The notes under the pieces are model-generated. The model saw only the letters and a program-made list of their open reading frames with translations, did not search any database and was not told where the DNA came from. Source: Candidatus Aegiribacteria sp. (lineage in GTDB: Bacteria; Fermentibacterota; Fermentibacteria; Fermentibacterales; Fermentibacteraceae). Taken from it: a stretch of DNA of 19,744 nucleotides. This document shows, one piece after another, positions 14,655 through 19,744 of this stretch; position 1 is the stretch's first letter; every line of letters starts with the position of its first letter. The translations under genes and the position numbers were made by a program. Location of the stretch: assembly GCA_021107345.1 (NCBI GenBank), contig JAIOSX010000015.1, forward strand, positions 1-19,744, read 5' to 3'.

Positions 14655-14912
14655 TTGGTCGCAAAGAAAAGAATGAAGAAAAAGAACAGCAAGTTCGGAC
14701 GGAAGAAAAAGTGCCGCTTCTGCGTAAATCCGCAGATGGAAATATCTTTCAAAAATGAGAGAATGCTCCAGAGATATGTTTCAGACAGGGGAAAAATCGT
14801 AGCCAGGCGTGTTACCGGCAACTGCGCAAAACACCAGAGAAGGGTTGCAAATGCGATCAAGGTGGCGCGGTTCCTGGCTCTCGTCCCCTACGTTAGAGAA
14901 CACTACAGATAA
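14655..14912 (+). CDS. rpsR: 30S ribosomal protein S18 (bS18), zinc-type
   Basis: The 85-residue basic protein contains CRFC (20-23) and NCAKHQR (58-64). Together these form the CxxC...CxxH arrangement of the zinc-binding (C+) form of S18, as opposed to the C- form that lacks these residues. ISFKNERMLQRYVSDRGKIVARRVTG is typical of the family, and it ends FLALVPYVREHYR. S18 binds next to S6. The start is TTG at 14655, seven bases after AGGAGG (14642-14647); no ATG is available in frame at the right place. It lies between the SSB-like gene and the DUF2232 gene in the same operon. Confidence 0.96.
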   Translation: MVAKKRMKKKNSKFGRKKKCRFCVNPQMEISFKNERMLQRYVSDRGKIVARRVTGNCAKHQRRVANAIKVARFLALVPYVREHYR

Positions 14913-14931
14913 AAGACTGCAGACCAACGCG

Positions 14932-15795
14932 ATGCAAGAAAAATCAGGTGGAATGGGAAACGGATTCTTCGGCATTATTGTCGTGGGGATCATTCTCATT
15001 CTAATGGGGATTCCATTCGTTGGAATGACCGTAATGACGTTGATGATGGTTGCACCGGAATCAAGATTCGGATTGCCTCTGGCTCTGGCAACTCTTTTCA
15101 TCGTTTTTCTGATATCCGATTTCACCGGTGCGCTTATCGCGGCAACGGGGGCTGGATTCATGACTGCTTTCATAGGATCCGGCAGGAGCTTCCGGTTTTC
15201 AGTTACGGTCGCCTCGACAGCCACCGCACTGGCTTCCCTTTTCGGAACATTGCTGCTTCCGGAGCAATCGCTGCTGTCAGGAGACAGCATTGAAACCCTT
15301 ATGCAGTTTTACAGTTCCGCAGGTATGAGTACATCGGAGATTCTCTTTGTAATGGATGTTCTGACGTACGTTCTCCCCTCCCTTCTGGCTCTATGGGCCG
15401 TAGGGGGAGTTATCGCGTCGGGAGCAGCGATAAAGCTGATAAACAGACGAAAGGGAATAGAGCTTGGACTGCCCGGTGAGCATTCCATGAGGTTGGGCCT
15501 GGTTCCAGCCTGGATTCTTATAGCAGCGTTGGCGGTAAACCTTGCAGGCAGCGGCAATCTTCAGCAGGCGGCTGTAAATATTTCGATCTTCATGATCCTG
15601 CCTTACTCCGCAGTCGGACTTGCCGTTTGCAGGAAAGCTCTGTCCCTTTATCCCCAGGGATTCATACTGGCAGTCCTTGTGGGAATTGTGTTTCCGCCTC
15701 TTGCCGTGGGGTTGTTAATGATTGCCGGTATGCTTGATACATGGTTCGATTTCAGAACGAGGCTTAACAGGATAGATGAAAGGAAAATTGAATAA
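14932..15795 (+). CDS. DUF2232 multi-pass membrane protein (YybS-like)
   Basis: The 287-residue product has about eight hydrophobic segments, beginning with FFGIIVVGIILILMGIPF, and ends with the recognisable motif GMLDTWFDFRTRL near the C-terminus. DUF2232/YybS proteins are commonly encoded between rpsR and rplI or nearby, which fits exactly here. Their function is unknown; they share a fold pattern with membrane components of ECF-type transporters. I chose ATG 14932, 20 bases after the rpsR stop, although its Shine-Dalgarno is weak. The frame stays open further upstream into rpsR, but those residues show no family pattern. The last base of the stop TAA is the first base of the rplI start. 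Confidence 0.85.
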   Translation: MQEKSGGMGNGFFGIIVVGIILILMGIPFVGMTVMTLMMVAPESRFGLPLALATLFIVFLISDFTGALIAATGAGFMTAFIGSGRSFRFSVTVASTATALASLFGTLLLPEQSLLSGDSIETLMQFYSSAGMSTSEILFVMDVLTYVLPSLLALWAVGGVIASGAAIKLINRRKGIELGLPGEHSMRLGLVPAWILIAALAVNLAGSGNLQQAAVNISIFMILPYSAVGLAVCRKALSLYPQGFILAVLVGIVFPPLAVGLLMIAGMLDTWFDFRTRLNRIDERKIE

Positions 15796-16247
15796 TGAAA
15801 GTACTTCTTATCAAAAGCGTGGAAGACATTGGCCTTGGAGGTGATATTGTTGATGTAGCTGACGGTTATGCAAGGAATTATCTTTTCCCCAGAAATTTCG
15901 CTGTAAAGGCCACTTCTGCTGCTGTCAAATCCTCCGAACTCTACAGATCCAGGGCTCTTGAAGAACAGGCCAGAGTATCCGCTGAGTCCCAGCAGCTTGC
16001 CGATAAGCTCAAGGGTTTTGATGTTATGATAAAAGCAGCCGCGGATGATACTGGGCATCTTTATGGAAGCGTCACTGAAAGGCACATTGCCGAGATAATA
16101 AATGAGGCCGGCTTTGAGATAGATATAGAACAGGTTCTTTTAAGCGAACACCTTAAAGCCCTTGGAGAGTACCCTGTTTCCGTTAAGATCTACGGTGATA
16201 TACGTACAGAGATAACAGTCAGGATTCTCTCCGAAGAAGAGGAATAG
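15795..16247 (+). CDS. rplI: 50S ribosomal protein L9 (bL9)
   Basis: The 150-residue protein starts MKVLLIKSVEDIGLGGDIVDV and continues GYARNYLFPRNFAVKAT, the family signature of the N-terminal rRNA-binding domain. A long connecting helix (about 45-75) leads to the C-terminal domain with DDTGHLYGSVTERHIAEII. L9 extends from the large subunit and influences frame maintenance. Its ATG overlaps the preceding stop (TAATG), so translation is likely coupled to the DUF2232 gene. tsaD follows after five bases. Confidence 0.98.
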   Translation: MKVLLIKSVEDIGLGGDIVDVADGYARNYLFPRNFAVKATSAAVKSSELYRSRALEEQARVSAESQQLADKLKGFDVMIKAAADDTGHLYGSVTERHIAEIINEAGFEIDIEQVLLSEHLKALGEYPVSVKIYGDIRTEITVRILSEEEE

Positions 16248-16252
16248 CCCCT

Positions 16253-17266
16253 TTGCTCATACTGGCCGTAGAAACATCCTGCGACGATACAGCGGTTGCG
16301 CTGCTTGAGGGGTGCAGTGTGATCGCGGAACGCGTTTACAGCCAGGAAGTGCACTCGAAGCACGGAGGTGTTGTACCGGAACTGGCTTCTCGCAGCCACA
16401 TGAAAATACTCCCCGGACTTGTAAGCGATGTTCTGCTTGCGGGAGGAATGGATGGTCTTGAGAATATCGATGTTCTAGCCGCAACTGCCGGTCCTGGGCT
16501 TACAGGATCTCTTCTGGTGGGTCTTGCATGGGCAAAGGCGGCGGCGTGGGCCGCCGGGAAACGCTTCCTGGGTATAAATCACCTGGCGGCGCATATCTAT
16601 ATTCACTATGGTCAAAAGCGTCAGGTTGCATTTCCAGCAGTTGCTCTTCTTGTCTCCGGAGGTCATACGAGTCTTTTTCAGATGAAATCATGGAGGGAAA
16701 TCCTTCTTCTGGGCTCAACAAGGGATGACGCCGCAGGGGAGGCTTTCGATAAAACAGCAAAACTTGCAGGTCTTGGCTATCCTGGAGGCGTTGCCCTTGA
16801 TATCGCCGCCGACAGAGGCAACCCCCGTACGTATTCTCTTCCATCTCCCATGCCGGATCCTGCACTGCCTGAATTCAGTTTCAGCGGACTCAAGACAGCT
16901 GCTAAACTACTCTGGGAAAAGGGAGCGATTCTTGACGATCTTGCTGCTTCGTTCAGAAAGACTGTTGTAGATCTTCTTATATCCAAATCGATGTGTCAGT
17001 GTGAGTTGCTTGGAGCGAAAAGTTTTCTTGCCGCCGGCGGCGTTACCGCCAACCGTCTTCTACGGAAAAATCTCAGACATGAATGCTCTGTAAGAAATCT
17101 GGAACTCTTTCTCCCTGTCAAGGAACATTCAACAGACAATGCCGTGATGGTCGGACGTGCTGCTGCTGCGATTATAGATCGAAACCCTGAGGCCTCCTCT
17201 CCTTTATCCTGCAACGCATTCGCCAGGTGGTCGGGAAGAAGCCTTTCTCCCATTGGCGGCTCCTGA
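16253..17266 (+). CDS. tsaD: tRNA N6-threonylcarbamoyladenosine transferase TsaD
   Basis: TsaD transfers the threonylcarbamoyl group from TC-AMP to A37 of tRNAs reading ANN codons, working with TsaB and TsaE. The 337 residues show the ASKHA fold signature: MLILAVETSCDDTAVALLE at the start, HGGVVPELASRSHM (37-50), the metal ligands H110 and H114 in NHLAAHIY, LLVSGGHTSL (132-141), DDAAGEAFDK (158-167), FSFSGLKTA (208-216) and D295 in STDNAVMVGRAA. The start is TTG at 16253, after an AGAGGA site in the end of rplI, and gives the family's usual N-terminus. It is the last gene of the operon; a palindrome and T-run follow 18 bases after the stop. tsaB and tsaE are not in the window. Confidence 0.98.
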   Translation: MLILAVETSCDDTAVALLEGCSVIAERVYSQEVHSKHGGVVPELASRSHMKILPGLVSDVLLAGGMDGLENIDVLAATAGPGLTGSLLVGLAWAKAAAWAAGKRFLGINHLAAHIYIHYGQKRQVAFPAVALLVSGGHTSLFQMKSWREILLLGSTRDDAAGEAFDKTAKLAGLGYPGGVALDIAADRGNPRTYSLPSPMPDPALPEFSFSGLKTAAKLLWEKGAILDDLAASFRKTVVDLLISKSMCQCELLGAKSFLAAGGVTANRLLRKNLRHECSVRNLELFLPVKEHSTDNAVMVGRAAAAIIDRNPEASSPLSCNAFARWSGRSLSPIGGS

Positions 17267-17284
17267 CCTCTATTTTTAGTATCC

Positions 17285-17310
17285 TGTCAACCACCAGTTG
17301 ACACATTTTT
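17285..17310 (+). terminator. Palindrome followed by a T-run after tsaD
   Basis: TGTCAAC and GTTGACA are perfect seven-base arms around CACCA, followed by CA and five Ts. This could be a weak intrinsic terminator for the rpsF-tsaD operon. Its right arm also contains a perfect -35 box TTGACA, so an operator-promoter overlap is the alternative, though the -10 position (TAGGCT, 17320-17325) is poor. Confidence 0.45.
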
Positions 17311-17409
17311 ATCGTAATTTAGGCTACGGCTTCATCGGTAATTTCCAGGAACAGCGAATATACTTCTAGATCTTGCGCCACTTGGCACTTAACATGACAC
17401 TACAGTATT

Positions 17410-17415
17410 TATAAT
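17410..17415 (+). promoter_or_regulatory. Candidate -10 box for the acpS operon
   Basis: A perfect TATAAT lies 32 bases before the acpS start, with AGGAGA as ribosome site between them. No good -35 box is found 16-18 bases upstream, so strength or activator dependence is unclear. Confidence 0.4.
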
Positions 17416-17447
17416 TGAATGATTAACAATCTTCAGGAGAAGATTAT

Positions 17448-17825
17448 ATGACATCTGCTTTTTCGCAGGGTATTGATATTGTCAGCATCAAGCGCATAGA
17501 GAAAGCTCTTGAAAGAAGCGGGAACAGTTTCATGCACAGGATATTCAATGCCAGTGAGCTGGAGCTACAGGAGGATACTGGTTTTCTGGCAACCCGATTC
17601 GCAGCGAAGGAAGCCTTTTTCAAAGCTCTTGGAACTGGTGTTTCTTTCGGCGTCAGGTGGCATGATTTTGTTCTACCTCCCTCAGAGCATATCTCTCTGA
17701 GTCCCGTCATCAGCGGCAGATCAAAGGAACTACTGGGGAGTAGAAAAGTTCTGATAAGCGTTTCCCGCACGGAAACTACCGCGGTAGCGGTTGTACTCAT
17801 TGAAAAAAATAGGGGAAGGGTATGA
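17448..17825 (+). CDS. acpS: Holo-[acyl-carrier-protein] synthase
   Basis: AcpS moves the 4'-phosphopantetheine arm of CoA onto acyl carrier protein, which is required for fatty acid synthesis. The 125 residues match the family length. The Mg2+ ligands are D10 in QGIDIV and E55 in RFAAKEAFFKALGTG. FGVRWHDFVL and VLISVSRTETTAVAVVLIE are also typical. The ATG follows AGGAGA at good spacing. The stop overlaps the start of nnr (ATGA), an acpS-nnr pair seen in many bacteria. It begins a new transcription unit after a 181-base gap that holds a candidate terminator and a TATAAT box. Confidence 0.97.
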   Translation: MTSAFSQGIDIVSIKRIEKALERSGNSFMHRIFNASELELQEDTGFLATRFAAKEAFFKALGTGVSFGVRWHDFVLPPSEHISLSPVISGRSKELLGSRKVLISVSRTETTAVAVVLIEKNRGRV

Positions 17826-19366
17826 AGTACTGGGTAACACCTGAGGAAATGGCTGAATACGACAGAAGAGCAATTGAAACTGGAACTCCTGGTGATGTTC
17901 TGATGGAAAGAGCTGGAACTTCAGCTGCTGTGACTGCCATGAAAATTGCGACTCCAAAAAGCGGTCCGATCATTATATTCGCGGGTCCTGGAAATAATGG
18001 CGGTGATGGTCTTGTACTCGCAAGAAAACTCAGAGAAAAGTCCTATGAAGTGTATGTTGTGTTTGCTACCGTTGCCGGAAGGAGCCTTTCCCACAACTGC
18101 CAGACCAACCTGGGCAGGTTCGCACATGATGGGGGAACTGTCATTTCACCAACAAAGATGAATCAACTTCCATCTTCAGCAGGCCTGATCGTTGACGCTC
18201 TTCTTGGCACCGGGTTCAAGGGAAAAATTCAGGATTCATTCGCTGAGTGTCTTGAAAAGATCAGGGATTTCGACTGCAAGGTTCTTGCCCTTGATATTCC
18301 CTCCGGAGTCAACGGAAAAACAGGCGAGGTTGACGCTCTTACAGTACACGCCGATGTAACAGTAACTTTTGGCGCCCCAAAGGCAGGACTCCTGTTTCCA
18401 CCCGGCTGCGGCTTCGCAGGAAGCATTTTTACTGCCGGTATAGGTATAACTGTTGACGAATCGAAAGACCGTATGATACCCGGTCTTTGTGATGTTTCCG
18501 AACTTCTTCCCGAAAGACCTGTAGACGGTCACAAAGGTACATTCGGAAGATTGCTGCTCGTCGGCGGATGTGAAACAATGCCGGGTGCACCCCAGCTGAT
18601 GTCGATGGGTGCTCTGCGTTCCGGTGCTGGCCTCGTAACCCTTTCTGTACCGCTTTCCGCACATCAGCTCATAGCAGGACGTATTCCAGAAGTGCTCTCA
18701 TCCTACTTTCTACCGGGTGATGCCGCGGGTATAACCGATCCAGAGAATTTCCAGGCTGCTGCTGTCGGACCCGGGATGGGGAATAACACGGCAACGAAAA
18801 AGGTCATTACCCATATATTGAAAAACTGGACAGTTCCACTGGTGCTTGATGCGGATGGTCTTGGTGTAATTGATAACCCTGCTGCAATTCTGAAGGAATA
18901 CGGTGGACCGCTGCTCATAACACCCCATCCCGGAGAAATGTCAAAGCTTATGAAATGCGACCCCTCAAACCTTGAAAGCAGGTCTGAGGCAGCGTTAAAG
19001 CTGGCCAGATCAGCAGGTATCACTGTTGTGCTTAAGGGCAGACCAACTATGATATTCCATCCTGACAAAGGTTCCTGCACCATACCTGCGGGGAACAGCG
19101 GCCTGGCCACCGGCGGAAGCGGAGATATCTTAACGGGAATTATTTCATCCCTCATGGCCCAGGGCATGGAACCCTTTGATGCCGGTGTGTTGGGAGTGTA
19201 TGTTCATGGCCTGTCTGCGGATATGGCAATAGAGACTTCCTCCGAGAGGAGCCTTATACCATCGGATATAGCTTCCAGCCTTGGAAAGGCATTTCGCGTT
19301 ATAGAAAAAGGTAAGAACAGTGATCTTCTCTCCTCAGGAGGTAAATGGAACAGTTACTATGATTAA
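17822..19366 (+). CDS. nnr: Bifunctional NAD(P)H-hydrate epimerase / ADP-dependent NAD(P)HX dehydratase
   Basis: This fused repair enzyme restores NADH and NADPH damaged by hydration. The N-terminal YjeF epimerase domain (about 1-220) has GPGNNGGDGLVLAR (55-68), VDALLGTG (124-131) and LDIPSGVNGKTG (157-168). The C-terminal ribokinase-like dehydratase domain (about 230-500) has GHKGTFGRLLLVGG (236-249), GPGMG (316-320), LDADGL (342-347), TPHPGEMSKL (367-376), LKGRPTMI (404-411) and NSGLATGGSGDILTGII (425-441, with the catalytic D435). Its 514 residues fit the fused form found in most bacteria. The start overlaps the acpS stop by four bases, and its end overlaps the HD-domain gene by eight. The gene also contains the AGGAGG that probably serves the next cistron. 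Confidence 0.97.
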   Translation: MKYWVTPEEMAEYDRRAIETGTPGDVLMERAGTSAAVTAMKIATPKSGPIIIFAGPGNNGGDGLVLARKLREKSYEVYVVFATVAGRSLSHNCQTNLGRFAHDGGTVISPTKMNQLPSSAGLIVDALLGTGFKGKIQDSFAECLEKIRDFDCKVLALDIPSGVNGKTGEVDALTVHADVTVTFGAPKAGLLFPPGCGFAGSIFTAGIGITVDESKDRMIPGLCDVSELLPERPVDGHKGTFGRLLLVGGCETMPGAPQLMSMGALRSGAGLVTLSVPLSAHQLIAGRIPEVLSSYFLPGDAAGITDPENFQAAAVGPGMGNNTATKKVITHILKNWTVPLVLDADGLGVIDNPAAILKEYGGPLLITPHPGEMSKLMKCDPSNLESRSEAALKLARSAGITVVLKGRPTMIFHPDKGSCTIPAGNSGLATGGSGDILTGIISSLMAQGMEPFDAGVLGVYVHGLSADMAIETSSERSLIPSDIASSLGKAFRVIEKGKNSDLLSSGGKWNSYYD

Positions 19367-19744
19367 TAGGGATGATGCTTTTGAGCTGCTTGAAGAGAAC
19401 CTGAGCAACAGGAATCTGGTTCGTCACTGTCTGGCAACTGAGGCCGTTATGCGCGGACTGGCGGAAAACAGGGGAGAGGACGTGGATCTATGGGGTATTA
19501 CCGGTCTGCTGCATGACCTTGATTACGAAAAGACTGTTAATGACCCCGCAAGACACGGGCTCATCACCGCTTTGATGCTTACCGGACAACTCCCGGAAGA
19601 ATCAATATACGCCATAAAATCACATAATTACGAGAATAACGGTATCGAGAGAATTTCGAATTTTGACCACCTCCTTGCTGCGGGTGAATCAATAACCGGC
19701 CTGATAGTTGCTGTTACGCTTGTATACCCCGAAAAGAAACTCCA
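19359..19744 (+). CDS. HD-domain protein (3' end outside the window)
   Basis: The 128 codons visible encode the start of a metal-dependent HD-domain phosphohydrolase-like protein. A first histidine lies in NLVRHCLATEAVMRGLAE and the HD pair in ITGLLHDLDYEKT. ARHGLITALML and IKSHNYENNGIERIS add further histidines in the usual order. HD proteins of this kind are often annotated only as hydrolases; the substrate is not known. The ATG at 19359 overlaps the nnr stop by eight bases. The nearest strong Shine-Dalgarno, AGGAGG (19336-19341), is 17 bases away, which is too far for direct use; a five-codon reading frame between them may bridge the gap. It is the third gene of the acpS operon as far as can be seen. 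Confidence 0.85.
   Translation, partial: MINRDDAFELLEENLSNRNLVRHCLATEAVMRGLAENRGEDVDLWGITGLLHDLDYEKTVNDPARHGLITALMLTGQLPEESIYAIKSHNYENNGIERISNFDHLLAAGESITGLIVAVTLVYPEKKL

Noticed and set aside
14809..14931. Longer DUF2232 reading frame starting inside rpsR
   Set aside because: The added residues overlap rpsR, are hydrophilic and show no family pattern; ATG 14932 gives a normal membrane-protein N-terminus.
14781..15290. A 169-residue minus-strand open frame
   Set aside because: It is antisense to rpsR and the DUF2232 gene and is Pro/Ala-rich as expected from reversed membrane-protein codons.
16547..16572. GC-rich hairpin inside tsaD
   Set aside because: It falls within a conserved coding region rich in Ala and Gly codons and needs no separate explanation.
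17382..17400. TTGGCAC resembling the -24 part of a sigma-54 promoter
   Set aside because: The required TTGC element about five bases later is absent (the sequence reads ATGAC).

Overview
The window looks like chromosomal DNA of an uncultured-type Gram-negative bacterium with roughly balanced base composition. Two predicted outer-membrane barrels end in phenylalanine, a secreted C25 protease carries a C-terminal FlgD/type IX-like sorting domain, and SecD is of the long type. Together these point to the FCB group or a nearby candidate phylum (Fermentibacteria, Cloacimonadota and WOR-3 are examples). That is an inference from gene content, not a phylogenetic placement. I see no rRNA, tRNA, CRISPR array, insertion sequence, prophage or attachment site. 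There is no stretch over 300 bases without a gene; the longest gaps (about 150-190 bases) are described as leaders, promoters or hairpins.

Left part (1-5700), mostly minus strand: the 5' part of secD, running off the left edge, lies downstream of a small membrane-anchored protein of unknown function. A plus-strand outer-membrane protein follows. Then comes a compact iron-sulfur operon read leftwards: an Rrf2/IscR-like regulator, an IscU-type scaffold with an extra C-terminal domain, and an IscS/NifS cysteine desulfurase. The regulator has a near-consensus promoter and an overlapping dyad that suggests autoregulation. Upstream of it is a signal-peptide plus C-terminal-anchor protein of unknown function.

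Middle part (5700-13270): a LpxL/HtrB-like acyltransferase with a probable non-AUG start and an altered catalytic motif; a convergent two-helix membrane/coiled-coil protein; an inositol-monophosphatase family enzyme; an outer-membrane barrel; a large gingipain-family (C25) secreted protease; and a DUF1846 protein. Two strong hairpins without U-tracts separate transcription units here.

Right part (13270-19744), all plus strand: a ribosomal/replication operon rpsF - ssb - second SSB-like OB-fold gene - rpsR - DUF2232 membrane protein - rplI - tsaD, preceded by a structured leader with two mutually exclusive stems. After a 181-base gap with its own promoter comes acpS - nnr (bifunctional NAD(P)HX repair) - HD-domain protein, cut by the right edge. 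Many of these genes overlap by 1-8 bases, which suggests translational coupling. Four genes (rpsF, rpsR, tsaD, DUF1846) start with TTG.

I did not find a wholly new system. The best leads are the extra SSB-like protein in the position PriB occupies in enterobacteria, the rpsF leader with switching geometry, the extended IscU, and the acyltransferase lacking the usual catalytic acid.
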